Source: Rubinisphaera margarita (GTDB lineage Bacteria > Planctomycetota > Planctomycetia > Planctomycetales > Planctomycetaceae). Taken from it: a DNA stretch of 64,000 nucleotides. Shown piece by piece: positions 17,147 through 28,500 of the stretch. Below the pieces are notes generated by a model. That model worked only from the letters and a program-made list of their open reading frames with translations. It was not told the origin of the DNA and made no database searches. The translations under genes and the position numbers were made by a program. The stretch is from assembly GCF_022267515.1 (NCBI RefSeq), contig NZ_JAKFGB010000012.1:62001-126000 (forward strand), written 5' to 3'. Position 1 is the first letter of the stretch, and each line of letters starts with the position of its first letter.

Positions 17147-19915
17147 ATGAATCGGAACGTGGAATACCTGTCGCTGGAAGGACCGTTCAGTCTCGGACTG
17201 ACCGTGCTGATGGTCCTGCTGCTGATCGGGCTGTTCGCCTGGTCGCTCTGGCGGGAGCGGTACGTTCTTGGCGTAAAGCTGACATCTCTGTTCTTTGCCT
17301 TGAGGATGGTTGTTCTGGCGACAGTCGTCTGGATGTTGCTGGCTCCAACCAGCGTGCAGATTACAACTCAAACGACACCGAAACAGGTCACGCTTGCGAT
17401 CGATGCCAGTCAGAGTATGTCGTTAGTCGATCTGCCGGGAAGAGCCGATCAGGCTCGCTGGCAACTGGCGTCGCGAGAGGCCGAATCGTCGAGGGCACTG
17501 GAAGCAGTCGATGCCGCGGTCGCCGCCACGGGGCAGGCTTCTCTTGAACTCGACGAGGCGGTCATCGCACTGCGATCTCATCGGTCCGAATCGGACGTTC
17601 ATCGAATCCTGCAACGCGTTGGCGACTCCCTCGCCATGACCACTACGCAGCTGGATGTCCTCAGTGAAGAGCCACTTCCGGAGGACCTTCGCAGCCGCGT
17701 CCTGAAGGAACGGACCGCAATCTCTTCCGGCCAGTTCTCCGGTTTCGAAGAACTCCTCGTGGCGATTCGCAAAGGCCGAACGCCGAAAGAGCAAAGCTGG
17801 CGGGAGAGCCTGACCGATCTGCAGTTCGAGCTCGTCCAGCGGCACGCTCAACTGCAGCATCTGGCGGCAGCGGTTTCTGAGCAGGCTTCTGCGGAAGCGA
17901 CCGCTGATGTTATCGGCCCCCAATCCCGTTATCAGTACGCGATGGCGTGTCTGCGGCAGGTCCGCGAACGTCTGCTGGCTCAGGTTGATGAGACTGTCGA
18001 CATTCAGTTTGCCATGTTTGACGATACGGTTTCACCGTTGCGGAGCGAACAGATCGATCGCACGGTTGAGGCCGATTCTCGATCGGAGTCCCGCATCAAT
18101 GGCACGAGTACGAATCTGACGCTCGCTCTGGAAGAGCTGATGCGAACGCCTGCAGAACGCGCCTCGGCGGCCATGTTTCTGCTCAGTGATGTGGCTCACA
18201 ATCATCCCGGCACAGATCCGCCCGGCGACGTCGTGCAGCGGACGCATTCGATGCCCATTTATGTCGTGCCGATTGGCAACACGAATCGTGTTCGCGACCT
18301 GGCCGTTCAGAATGTGAGTGCCCCCAAAGTCGCCATGCGAAACGACGACGTTGTGATCGAAGTGACGCTGGAAGGTTACGAGCTGGCCGGCGAGAAGTGT
18401 CTTGTTGAACTGCTGCAGGAAGGAACCTCGCTCGATTTTCGGGAGATTGCCCTTGAGAGCGACTTCGTGAGCAGAATTGTCCGGTTCGAACGTCAGCTTT
18501 CTGAGATTGGCAATCAGACCTTCCAGATTGCCGTGACGCCGCTCGAAGCAGAGGCGACGGAAGAGAACAACTACTCCGAGTTCGATGTGAACGTGACCCG
18601 CAACGATCTCAAAGTGCTCCTCGCCGACGAAATGCCCCGCTGGGAGTACCGTTATCTGACGCAGTTGTTCCGTCGGGATGCGAAGATCGAATGCGATGAA
18701 TTGCTGTTTCATCCCCGGGTGATTGCGACGGGACGCCGGGCGGAGACTCAGTCGCTTCCAACAACCGCGGAGCAATGGGATCAGTACGATGTGGTCATCC
18801 TGGGGGATCTCGCTCCGGAACATTTTCCAGCGAGTGCGCAGCAATCGCTCCAGGAGTACGCTGTGCAGCGGGGCGGGACGGTCATCATCATTGCCGGTCA
18901 GAATGCGATGCCTGATCAGTATCGCCGGCAGCCTCTGGTCGACTGGCTTCCGGTCACCGAAGGCCCGGCCCGCCCTCCTTCCGAACTCGATCTCGCTTTT
19001 CAGCTGACCCGGGAAGGGGAGGATCACGCGGCACTGATGATTGGGGAATCGACCCAGCAGACGAAGCTCGCCTGGGAGTTCGTCAATCAGTTCGCGCCGC
19101 TGCACGATCTGTCGTCATGGTGTATCCCCAAGCCTTCGGCTCATACGCTGATCGCCGCGGTCCAACGCGGGCACGAGCAGCCAACCGACACGGTTTCCGA
19201 TGTGTTTCTCGCCTGGCAGCCGTTCGGACGAGGACGCATTGTCTATCTGGCAGGACCGGAAACCTATCGCCTCCGTTTTCTCCGGGGCGATCAGCTGCAT
19301 TACCGGTTCTGGGGCCAGCTCATGCGGTGGGCGATCGCGTCGGAAATGACCGTCGGCTCTGAATTCATTCGTATTGCAACCGAGAAGTCGCGCTATACGC
19401 CGGAAGAAACCGTCTATGCCACTGTCAAACTGCAGGATGCGGAAGGCCGTCCGGTTCTTTCTGAAGAAATGTCGCTGCAGTTGACGTCTCGGACGCTGGA
19501 ACGGACCGTGCCTCTGCGGCCGGTCGACGGGATTCCGGGGGAGTATCAGGCTGAGATCCTGCCGTTGCCAACCGGCGTGTACCAGATTGAGCCGCAGGGG
19601 CCCGAAATCGAGCCGCTGCTGGCGATGGGAGAGACGGAATCGCGATCCAGTTTTACCGTTCTGGCCAATCGTCCTCTGGAGCTCGCCGACACCCGCAGTA
19701 ATCGCGGACTGGCGACTCAGCTGGCGGAGGTCTCCCACGGACTGGTCATTCCGCCGACCGCCATCGGCACCATCCTGCAGTTGCTTGATCTGGAACCGAT
19801 CGTCACTGAGCAGACGCAGCGAGTTCCGCTGTGGCAGCGCTGGAGTTATCTGTGGTTGATTGTCTGTTGTCTGGGCGTCGAATGGAGCTGCCGCAAATGG
19901 TTCGGCCTTTCCTGA
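17147..19915 (+). CDS. Second large VWA/amidotransferase-like membrane protein
   Basis: 922 residues from ATG 17147; a TTG at 17129 overlapping the previous stop (TTGA) is an alternative giving six more residues. Two TM helices lie near the N-terminus (about residues 14-35 and 47-68), followed by a VWA segment with the MIDAS sequence AIDASQSMSLVD. A long helical insert follows, then LLSDVAHNHPGTDPPGD, CARDB-like strands (about 390-480) and a glutamine-amidotransferase-like region, YDVVILGDLAPEHFP to GGTVIIIAGQNAMP. A final TM is near the C-terminus (WSYLWLIVCCLGVEW). It carries no catalytic Cys triad of true amidotransferases, so it is probably structural. It belongs to the MoxR/BatA cluster. 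Confidence 0.85.
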   Translation: MNRNVEYLSLEGPFSLGLTVLMVLLLIGLFAWSLWRERYVLGVKLTSLFFALRMVVLATVVWMLLAPTSVQITTQTTPKQVTLAIDASQSMSLVDLPGRADQARWQLASREAESSRALEAVDAAVAATGQASLELDEAVIALRSHRSESDVHRILQRVGDSLAMTTTQLDVLSEEPLPEDLRSRVLKERTAISSGQFSGFEELLVAIRKGRTPKEQSWRESLTDLQFELVQRHAQLQHLAAAVSEQASAEATADVIGPQSRYQYAMACLRQVRERLLAQVDETVDIQFAMFDDTVSPLRSEQIDRTVEADSRSESRINGTSTNLTLALEELMRTPAERASAAMFLLSDVAHNHPGTDPPGDVVQRTHSMPIYVVPIGNTNRVRDLAVQNVSAPKVAMRNDDVVIEVTLEGYELAGEKCLVELLQEGTSLDFREIALESDFVSRIVRFERQLSEIGNQTFQIAVTPLEAEATEENNYSEFDVNVTRNDLKVLLADEMPRWEYRYLTQLFRRDAKIECDELLFHPRVIATGRRAETQSLPTTAEQWDQYDVVILGDLAPEHFPASAQQSLQEYAVQRGGTVIIIAGQNAMPDQYRRQPLVDWLPVTEGPARPPSELDLAFQLTREGEDHAALMIGESTQQTKLAWEFVNQFAPLHDLSSWCIPKPSAHTLIAAVQRGHEQPTDTVSDVFLAWQPFGRGRIVYLAGPETYRLRFLRGDQLHYRFWGQLMRWAIASEMTVGSEFIRIATEKSRYTPEETVYATVKLQDAEGRPVLSEEMSLQLTSRTLERTVPLRPVDGIPGEYQAEILPLPTGVYQIEPQGPEIEPLLAMGETESRSSFTVLANRPLELADTRSNRGLATQLAEVSHGLVIPPTAIGTILQLLDLEPIVTEQTQRVPLWQRWSYLWLIVCCLGVEWSCRKWFGLS

Positions 19916-19948
19916 ATGCAATTTGACTCTGTGAACTGGACGTAACCC

Positions 19949-22900
19949 ATGTCCCATATCGTTGAACCTCGTGCATTGCCGACTGTGATTGAGCGATCGC
20001 TGAACGCGATCCGCTGGCGTTCGGTGGCGATCGCGCTGGTTGAATCGACCGCGATCGGGATCGCAGTGCTCGTCTTCGCGGCGATCGTCTCGATGACTCT
20101 CGACTGGGCGTTCACGTTGTCCGATACGCGACTGCGGGTCGCCCTCACGGCTCTGTCTTTCGGAGGTGGCGTGGGTGCGTTCTGTTATCATCTTATTCCA
20201 CGTCTGCAACAGGCCCTCCGTCAGAGAGCAGTGGCGACCCGGGTTGATCGCCATGTGCCGCAGCTCGAAGAACGCTGGTCCACAGTGGTGGAGATGCAGT
20301 CGGCCAATGGATATCGTTCCGCGTCCCTTCAGTGGGAAATGTTCACGCAGGTCATTAACGAAGCCGTGGCGCTCGCCGGACTGGTCGATCCTCGGCAGAT
20401 CAGTCGTTCCCGGACACTGAAGTGGGCGTTACTTGCCGTGGCTGCCATGTTCATTGTTCTGCTCGGGTTCCTGGCGCTGAACTGGGGGCAGACGTCGGTG
20501 CTGCTGCAGCGATTCCTGTTTCCGACCACTCAGGTGACCGCCACGCAGCTGACGTTTGACCGTGTGTTCTCGCCACTTCCGCGAGGAGAGATCACTGAGC
20601 TGCGTTTTGTGCAGTCTGGCTTGCTGAGAACGCACGGGATGCTTTTCGTGGAGTTCGAATCGGGGAAGACCGATCAGCTTCGCCTGCATGCGACTGCGGA
20701 CAATGAAGCGTTGTTCGTGCACGAACTGCGGGCTTCGGAGCCGTTTCGTTATCGACTCGAAGCCGGCGATGCCGCGACCTCCTGGCAAAGGATTGCCGTT
20801 ATCGACGCTCCCGAATTTTCAGAAGTGGAACTGACGATTATCGCTCCGGAGTACGCGAAGCAGGAGCCCTCGACCAAGTCGATCCTGCCCCGGCATCTTT
20901 CTGTTCTGCAGGGAAGTCGCGTTAAACTCCGAATGCGTCCCAGTATGCCGCTGAGATCCTTTGAGCTGGGTCTGACTCTTTCTCCCGATCGTCCCGATGG
21001 GCTCGGCAAGACTCTCTTTATGGAGCCGGACGAGCTTGGCTGGTATTCCTTTGAAACCCAGCTCATCGAAGACCTGAAGCTGACTCCCGTCATGACGAGT
21101 CGAGACGGCCTGACCAACGAGTTGACCCGTTCCTGTCATCTGCACGTGCTTATCGACAAACTGCCGGTCGCTCGCGTTGTCGGCAAAACTGAAGAACAGG
21201 CTGTGGCCAAAGACGACATGCTCGAGTTTCGCTTCGAAGCTCACGACGACTTCAGTGTCGAAGAGGCCGAACTGGTCATCTATTCGGAGACCGAGAAGGA
21301 TGAGAACGGAAACCCGAAGGTCCTGGCCCGCCAGCAGATTGACTTGGGAGACCAAAAAGGGAGCAAGACTGCTTCGGTTGATGTGATGTTCGATCTCAAA
21401 TCGCTTGATCTCGAGATTGGCGAGAACATCAGCTACGCCGTCCGGGTCTCGGACAACCGCGAGGTCGAACTCGATTCGGACCGCGTCAAGCGGAGTGATT
21501 CCGGCTTCGAGCCACTGGTCGACCCGAATGGACCCACGGTTGAACCCTCAGCAGAATCCATGGCCAGGGCCGATTCGCCATCCGGGGACTCGCACAGCCG
21601 AAAGAAACCGGACACGAACGAGACCGGACAAGTGACGGACGATGCTCTGGCTGCAGATATGCTGGCTTCTGCTCAATCGAATTCCGGCCGGGAGCAGCCG
21701 GCGGTTTTGCCCCGACCGCCGTTGCCGCAATCGGACGATTCCCCGCGTGAGGGAAAGCAGGACAACAACCAGAAGCCAGGATCACCGCCTGTTGCGGGGG
21801 TTGAGAGTCCGGACGGTTCTTCCTCGGCGGGGAAGGAACAGACTCCTGACGCCGAGATGACGGATCGGGAAGTCAGTCCGAACGAGGCTGAAACGACCGA
21901 TCCCAGGGAACGAGACGGTGAAGGGCGTTCAAAGGGTTCGTCGACCGATGACACACGGGAATCTCAATCGGGAGAAGCCCGTCAGAAGTCGAAGCAGTCC
22001 GGTTCAGGGGAAGCCGATTCGGGACGCCCGCCGGTCGATGTCAACTTCAACAACCAGCTGGCCCAGCAGACCGAGTCCGGTCGGCGGAAGTTGCGGATTG
22101 CAGAGCGACTGGCCGAAGTCGTTCGCTCCGACGAGACGGCTGGCGAAGACCTGAGTCTTCGGGAATGGATCGTCCGGCTGGAAGAGCGACTCCGAACAAT
22201 TGAAGCGGGAATGCAGCAACTGGTCGAACATCAGTTGCGAGATGCTGATCGTCCTGAGCAGATGCGAAGACTGGATGAAGACTTTGCCTCGATTGAAACC
22301 GATGTCGCCCAACTGCGGGAGGACACGCGCGACAATCGCTTCGCCTTCGTCGGCCTGCAAATGATGGAAATCTCACGCATGCATGTGACACCCGCACGCG
22401 ATTTTCTCTTTCGAGCAGGACGTCAACCGGAATCGACCGATTCGATGTTGCAGCGATCGGCGCATCACGTCACGCGTGCTCGGGAGCTGCTGCAGGCGTT
22501 GCTGAAGCGGTACGACAAGGCGGAGCGGGAACGGAAAACGGCGAAAGCGCTGGAAGAGGGAGTGACGCTCTACGAAGTTTACGTGGAGAAGGCCCATCAT
22601 TTGATGCGGGAAGCGACTCAGAACCGCAATCCCCTGGAGCGGAAGATGGCCGTGATTGAAGTCGATCAGGCCTATCTGGAGCGCTATGCCGAAGTACGAC
22701 GCTTGCGTCGGGAGATGTTCCGGGAGTTCTCGCAGTTGCTGGCCGATGACCCGCGACTGTTGTCTCGATTTCTCGGTTCCATTCAGAGACGCCGGGCGTC
22801 CCTGCGAAATCAGTTGAGTGAGCTGCACGAACGACAGGAAGAAATCTACAGCGAGTTGAGCGGCTGGAACGGGATCGAGCCCGAGCAGAGAAACGATCTG

Positions 22901-24349
22901 TGGACGGTCATTCTGGAACTCAGGCTGTACGCCATCGATACGCTGACCAAGGAGATTTCCCACTTCACGGAGCGATCCAAGAGTCAGCTGCCGCTCATCC
23001 TCGAGAAATCCCACGGCATGGAGGCCGCTCTGATTGCCCGCATTGAGGAACTGGAAACGCTCTCGCGAGAGGTCGAGAAGAATCTACAGACCTGGCTGGC
23101 CTCGGGCGATGATGGGCTCGCAACGACGTTACGTCAGCAGTCCCAGCGGATGGCAATGGTCGCCGAACAGATCGAAGTCGGCCTCGACCGGCTCGGTTTC
23201 GAGTACGCGTCATCAGAGGAAGTGAGCGACTATGTCGGCAACCGCCGCGTTGAACTGCAGGCTGTCGAAGATCTGATCGTCAACTGGGCGCAGATGATGC
23301 AGGCGATCGGGAAACGGCACTATGGGGATCTCGTCAACCGGGACCAAATTCGTCTCACAATCGCGACGGAAGAATTGAGAGCCGGTCTGCTCGGAATTGA
23401 AGACGATCTCCGAGCCGAGTTTCAACGAGAAGAAGAGATCGAGCTTCCGCAGGAGATTGTCGATCTGATCAACAAACTGCAACGTCAGATGGAAACGATT
23501 ACTGTTCATCAGCAGTCCAGTACCTTCAGTTTTCAGAGTGATCAACTTCCGGAGGCGGAAGCTCGACTAATCAATGTCCTCGATGCTTTCGAAGACGCCG
23601 AGAAAACCTTCGATGACATCCGCCGCAAGGTTGTTGAAATCCTGGACGAGCAGGACGTTCGTGATCCGAATATCGCAGATCTGGAAGATCCGACGCTCGA
23701 TCGCTTTCTCGCTCAACTGGAACGGGAACCGGGGATCGATGCTCTGCTGGGCATTCCCGATCGTCCGCAGAACCTGCGAGAACTGGCCGATCTGTACTCG
23801 AATCGAGGAGCCGCCACCAGAGACCTGGCAGACGCCAACGAGGAAGCAATGGCTCGAGCCGAGAAAACGAAGTCTATGCCACCGCCGCAACAGCCGAGGA
23901 ACCGGCGAGAGAATCGAAATCAGGATCCGTCTGAAGTCGATGAAGACATGCAGCAGGCTCAGCAACGAATGCAGGAGATGCTTCGCGAGTCGATGCAGAA
24001 TCTTGACGAGCAGCTCAAGGATGAAACTTTAAATTCCCAGCAGCGCGAGCGACTGCAACGTCTCAAACAGGAGCTCGCCCGCATTCAGGAAGAGACCCGT
24101 CAGAATGTGAATGAAGCCGCCCGCTGGCAGCAGTTCGCGGAAGCGGATCAGGTTCAGGAATCGATCCGGGCGATGGCTCGCGGCGAGATGGTTCCTGACG
24201 AACAGTGGAACCGGGTCCTGTCGACACTTGGCGAAGGCCTGTGGCAGATGAAGGGCGATCAGCCCCCGGAGGAGTACCGCAAATCGATTGAACAGTACCA
24301 GCAGGTCCTGCAACAGCTTTCGCGAACGATGCAGGAGGAAACCGAATGA
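19949..24349 (+). CDS. DUF4175-like membrane protein with long coiled-coil tail
   Basis: 1466 residues, ATG 19949 with GGA upstream. Two TM helices near residues 27-57 and 63-84 and a third near 153-176 anchor the protein. Residues about 180-520 are beta-rich, with repeated acidic strands. Residues about 530-690 are a low-complexity linker rich in Ser, Asp, Glu, Pro and Gly. Residues about 700-1466 are mainly heptad-like helix with high Glu/Gln/Arg content, ending in a run of Gln- and Met-rich helices. The arrangement matches the DUF4175-like proteins that follow BatA genes in planctomycetes. A long periplasmic rod or tether is the likely form; the function is not known. The stop overlaps the next start (ATGA). 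Confidence 0.82.
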   Translation: MSHIVEPRALPTVIERSLNAIRWRSVAIALVESTAIGIAVLVFAAIVSMTLDWAFTLSDTRLRVALTALSFGGGVGAFCYHLIPRLQQALRQRAVATRVDRHVPQLEERWSTVVEMQSANGYRSASLQWEMFTQVINEAVALAGLVDPRQISRSRTLKWALLAVAAMFIVLLGFLALNWGQTSVLLQRFLFPTTQVTATQLTFDRVFSPLPRGEITELRFVQSGLLRTHGMLFVEFESGKTDQLRLHATADNEALFVHELRASEPFRYRLEAGDAATSWQRIAVIDAPEFSEVELTIIAPEYAKQEPSTKSILPRHLSVLQGSRVKLRMRPSMPLRSFELGLTLSPDRPDGLGKTLFMEPDELGWYSFETQLIEDLKLTPVMTSRDGLTNELTRSCHLHVLIDKLPVARVVGKTEEQAVAKDDMLEFRFEAHDDFSVEEAELVIYSETEKDENGNPKVLARQQIDLGDQKGSKTASVDVMFDLKSLDLEIGENISYAVRVSDNREVELDSDRVKRSDSGFEPLVDPNGPTVEPSAESMARADSPSGDSHSRKKPDTNETGQVTDDALAADMLASAQSNSGREQPAVLPRPPLPQSDDSPREGKQDNNQKPGSPPVAGVESPDGSSSAGKEQTPDAEMTDREVSPNEAETTDPRERDGEGRSKGSSTDDTRESQSGEARQKSKQSGSGEADSGRPPVDVNFNNQLAQQTESGRRKLRIAERLAEVVRSDETAGEDLSLREWIVRLEERLRTIEAGMQQLVEHQLRDADRPEQMRRLDEDFASIETDVAQLREDTRDNRFAFVGLQMMEISRMHVTPARDFLFRAGRQPESTDSMLQRSAHHVTRARELLQALLKRYDKAERERKTAKALEEGVTLYEVYVEKAHHLMREATQNRNPLERKMAVIEVDQAYLERYAEVRRLRREMFREFSQLLADDPRLLSRFLGSIQRRRASLRNQLSELHERQEEIYSELSGWNGIEPEQRNDLWTVILELRLYAIDTLTKEISHFTERSKSQLPLILEKSHGMEAALIARIEELETLSREVEKNLQTWLASGDDGLATTLRQQSQRMAMVAEQIEVGLDRLGFEYASSEEVSDYVGNRRVELQAVEDLIVNWAQMMQAIGKRHYGDLVNRDQIRLTIATEELRAGLLGIEDDLRAEFQREEEIELPQEIVDLINKLQRQMETITVHQQSSTFSFQSDQLPEAEARLINVLDAFEDAEKTFDDIRRKVVEILDEQDVRDPNIADLEDPTLDRFLAQLEREPGIDALLGIPDRPQNLRELADLYSNRGAATRDLADANEEAMARAEKTKSMPPPQQPRNRRENRNQDPSEVDEDMQQAQQRMQEMLRESMQNLDEQLKDETLNSQQRERLQRLKQELARIQEETRQNVNEAARWQQFAEADQVQESIRAMARGEMVPDEQWNRVLSTLGEGLWQMKGDQPPEEYRKSIEQYQQVLQQLSRTMQEETE

Positions 24350-25533
24350 ATTCCTTGAAGAAGACCGTTTTCAATGCGTTCTGCGGAGTCTTCGTTGTGC
24401 TTTCCGGCTTTCCTGTCAGCGAGTCGAACGGACAGGAGAAGTCGAATCCTTATATGACGGCGACCACGCAACTCAGCGACGCGTTGCCGCCGCAGGAATG
24501 GTCTCGCATTGAGTCCGCGGTTGACTCCGGCCTGGAATGGCTGGCGAGTCAACAGGCCGAAGATGGACGATTTCCGAGTTCGGAGAACGCACAGCCGGCG
24601 GTCACGGCAATGGCTGTCATGGCGTTTCTCTCGCGGGGGCATATCCCGGACCAGGGACCTTACGGGCGGCAAATTTCCAAAGCGATCGACTTCACGCTGT
24701 CGACGCAGTCCCGCCGAGGCTACTTTTCGATGCTGCCGGTCGTTCCGCCGAGCCATCATCTGAATCCCGCTCAAACCGTGCACTACAACCACGCCATTAC
24801 CGGGCTGATGCTGGGCGAAGTCTACGGAATGACGACCGGCGAGCAGTCCCGACGCGTCGAAGCTGCTCTGGCCCGGGCACTGCTTTATCATCGGGAAGTT
24901 CAGACCTGGCAGAAGGGGGCGGCTTCCGACCACGGAGGCTGGCGATACGGTTATCCAGAAGGTCCAAACGCCAGTGCCGATATGTCGGTGACGGGCTGGG
25001 CATTGATGTTTCTTCGCTCGGCTCGGAATGCCGAGTTCAATATTCCCAAGCTCTACTTCGATGAGGGACTCGACTTTGTTCAGCGCTGTTACGAAGACGA
25101 CGTCTCTCAGCACGAAAGCGGAGTATTCCGGTATCGGCCGCGTCAGTCCGATCCGAACGGAAACCCGCAGATCACGCTCGCGAACACATCCTCGGCCACA
25201 TTAACGCTCATTCTCGGCGGACGTCAGGATCATCCGGGCGTGGTCGATTCGATTCGCTGGCTGCGAAGCCGGGAATATCCTCGATTCTTTGAGAACGGCT
25301 ACTTTTATCTGGCCACGTACTACACTTCGCAAGCCGTGGCTCAGGTTGGCGGAGATACCTGGAATCAACTCTTTCCACAGATCGCCAGCAATCTTTTGGA
25401 GGTCCAGAACTCGGAAGGACACTGGCGGCCGGGGATCGGCAAGGAGGAACTGTTCGGAGAATGTTATTCGACGTCACTGGCCGTTCTGGCACTCACACCC
25501 GCCTATCAATTGCTTCCAATTTATCAGCGATGA
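24346..25533 (+). CDS. Exported prenyltransferase/squalene-cyclase fold protein
   Basis: 395 residues with an N-terminal signal peptide (about 1-30). It shows the alpha/alpha-barrel repeats of the prenyltransferase/squalene oxidase superfamily: LEWLASQQAEDGRFP, HGGWRYGYPEGPNASADMSV and LLEVQNSEGHWRPG. The DxDD acid motif of hopene cyclases is absent; the equivalent place reads SADMSVTGW. A terpene cyclase activity is therefore unlikely, and a ligand- or protein-binding role is more plausible. It overlaps by four bases both the preceding DUF4175-like gene and the following DUF1583 gene, which shows close translational coupling within the envelope cluster. Confidence 0.87.
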   Translation: MNSLKKTVFNAFCGVFVVLSGFPVSESNGQEKSNPYMTATTQLSDALPPQEWSRIESAVDSGLEWLASQQAEDGRFPSSENAQPAVTAMAVMAFLSRGHIPDQGPYGRQISKAIDFTLSTQSRRGYFSMLPVVPPSHHLNPAQTVHYNHAITGLMLGEVYGMTTGEQSRRVEAALARALLYHREVQTWQKGAASDHGGWRYGYPEGPNASADMSVTGWALMFLRSARNAEFNIPKLYFDEGLDFVQRCYEDDVSQHESGVFRYRPRQSDPNGNPQITLANTSSATLTLILGGRQDHPGVVDSIRWLRSREYPRFFENGYFYLATYYTSQAVAQVGGDTWNQLFPQIASNLLEVQNSEGHWRPGIGKEELFGECYSTSLAVLALTPAYQLLPIYQR

Positions 25534-28500
25534 CGATGTATCATAGCTCGCGAGTGACATGGATCCTGGGGTTGATGCCGCTGCTGTTCCTGGGAACGGA
25601 GCGACCGGGAGGCACGCTGCTGGCCGCTGACGCAGCGTCCCCGGTTGTCAACACGCTGCTGATCGGGAACGAGATCCTTGCCGACGATGTTGAAATTGTT
25701 TTCCATCGCGCCGAAGCATTGGACGGTGAAGACCGATTCGAGTTTCTGCAGACGTGGGTTCTGCCGGAGGCGTTCCCTGACGTGGTTCGGATGGAGGCCT
25801 TTCGGGGACCGTTACTGGCTAAGGAAGACGGGTCGGAAGAATCTGCTGCTGCGGATTCGTTTCTCGATCGCCTGCATTCGCCGGCCCTGTTGCTCGTTCA
25901 GTCGGCAGCCGCAACGAATCGTCTCGGAGAGCTTCGCCAGCGATTGGAACGCATTGAACCCACCGAGCCTCGGCTCGCGCTCGATGCCCACGCCTTTCGC
26001 GGATTAATCGCGGTCGAGGAGCAACGATTTGATGACCTGATGTCGTCGCTGACGGCAATCGATACGCTTCGAGCCGAACTGACCACCGACGACATCCCGT
26101 GGTCGGAACTGACTCTTCTGGCCCGGGCCATTCATGAGGACGAAGCTCGGACCGACGTCATGGGACATCTCGGCAACATTCTGCAGCTGAGCAACACCAA
26201 GAATCTCAACTGGAGTCTTCGTCCTGATGGAATCCGCTTTCGTTCCTTCTTCGATTCGATTGCCGGAGAGGCTCGGGAGCTGGAAGCGGGAACGCTGTTG
26301 CAGCAGATGCCGGAGTGGACTCCAGTGCGACATGAGACCCGAGAAATGAGAGACGAAGAACTTCCGGCGCCCCGGTGGCATTTCGATGGGAGCGAAGTCC
26401 ACATCGAACGCGGCCGGCGGATGGATCTGCTTTATTTTCAGTCGCCACTCACCGGCAATTACCAGGTGCAGTGTGAAGTTGTCGCGCCGAACTATCGTGA
26501 CACCGCGGGGCTGGTCGCCGGGTTCTGGAGCAGTGCCAGTCGGCACAGTTTTCGATATGGCGACCCCACGCGACTCATCAACACGACGACACTCGATCCC
26601 ATTCTCCCCAAGCTGAATGACTGGATGCGGTTTCGAGTGCGGGTGGAGAACGGTATCGCGACCACGTACTGGAACGAACGCAATCTTGCGGAACGCCCGG
26701 CGAACGAGCACACCGATCCCTGGGTGGCGGTCCGCACCTATAATGGCATTCTCGGGGGAGTTCGCAATGTTCGGATTACCGGGGATCCCGAGATTCCGGC
26801 CACAATTACGCTGCATTCCGATCTCAATTCTGGATGCTGGTTCGCCGTCTATGACCAGACTGTCGGTACGCACGGCGACTGGCAACTGCCGAGAACGAAC
26901 GAGGAAGGGACTGAGATTCTCGCGCCCCGCAGAACGGATGAATTCGGAACGTGGCATGAGAGCCTGCTTCGTTATCATCGCCCGGTTCTGGAAGACGGGA
27001 CGATCCGCTACGAGTTCTTCTATTCCCCGGAAGAGCACAACGTGCATCCTTCGCTCGGCTCAAGGTCCTGGTTGCTCACACCGGCGGGTGTCGTTGAACA
27101 CATCCTCACGGGAATGTCGTCCGAGGAGACTCAAGATCCGCAGAACGCGGAAGTTGTCGACGAGTCGCAGTTGGAGACAGCGCTGCCGTTCAGAGCGAAC
27201 GACTGGAATCAACTCGAGTTGCGCATCGAGAATCGGCAGCTCACGCTGGTTCTCAACGAAATCCCAGTCTATCAGTGTGGAGTCGAGGTCGGGCCCAGGG
27301 AGTTTTTCGGTCTGTTCCATTATGCGGATCAGACGACCCTTCGTGTGCGAAATCTCACCTGGACGGGCAACTGGCCTCGCGAGTTACCAGAAGTGAAGCA
27401 GCAGACACTGGCCTGGAAGCCGCACGAGTCGCTCGAAAATCTCGACGAGTTCCAGGAAGAGATTCGCTTCGAGTTTCGCAGTGCGGGTGCCTTCGATGAA
27501 CGCCTCAAAGTCGGGCGTCCTTCAGGGTACGATGGCTTTGCGTTCGTACCCGGACGTGGTGTCCGAATGACGCCGAAGATCCAGGAGGGATGGACCAACA
27601 ACTATCTGGAGACCAAAACGCTGCTCTACGGCGACTTCGACATTGAGCTCGACTATGAAGAGCTGGAGACTGTGCATGTCGGCAGAGGAGGACTGGGGAT
27701 TGAACTCTGGGTTCTCGATGAATCGGGCACTCGCATTTCCTGCTCTCGACTCGATCGCGGTGTCGATGAAATTATTTCGTCGGCGGGAATCGCGATTCCG
27801 CTGCCGGAAGGAAATACGCATTACGGCGGAACGAACATCACCGATGAATGTGCGGCCGGAACGCTGAAGATGGTTCGCAGAGGTTCGACCGTGCACAGCC
27901 TCATAGCCGCGGACGGCTCCGAATGGTTCACGCATATCGGAAGTCAGGAACTTCCCAACGATTTCTCGGGCGTTCGGGTTCAATGGCGAACTCCCAACAT
28001 GAAAAATGGACAGGTAAGCGTCATCGTCAGCGATGTTCGAATCCGATCCAACTCCGAGGCCATTCGGCAGCAGTTGGATCCTCGGTTTTCTGCGCTCACC
28101 GGCTACGCGGCCAGCTATCTGTTTTCGTCAATCGGAAAATTCGGAGCCCCGGCTGATCGTGTGTTCTCCGCGATCTCCGAGGGGAACGCAAACGGCTGGC
28201 GTGCCGTCCCGTCATTCCATGGCGAGTTTGACGCTGAGTTCAAACTGACCTCAGGCGAAGTGAGATTGGATTCCCCTCTATTGATCCAGTTCGGTCCCGA
28301 GGCGGATGCTCTGCAGATTCGGTTCGAAGCGAAAGATCCACAGGGTTACAGACTGAGCCTGCTTCGCGAGACACAAGAGGGTTCGGACACTCTGGCAATT
28401 GCGGATCTTTCCGCGATGCCGCGCGGACTGCGGCTGATTCGCGTTCAGAACACGCTATTCGTCGCCTTCACACAGCTTGGCTATTATCAGATCCTGGGAC

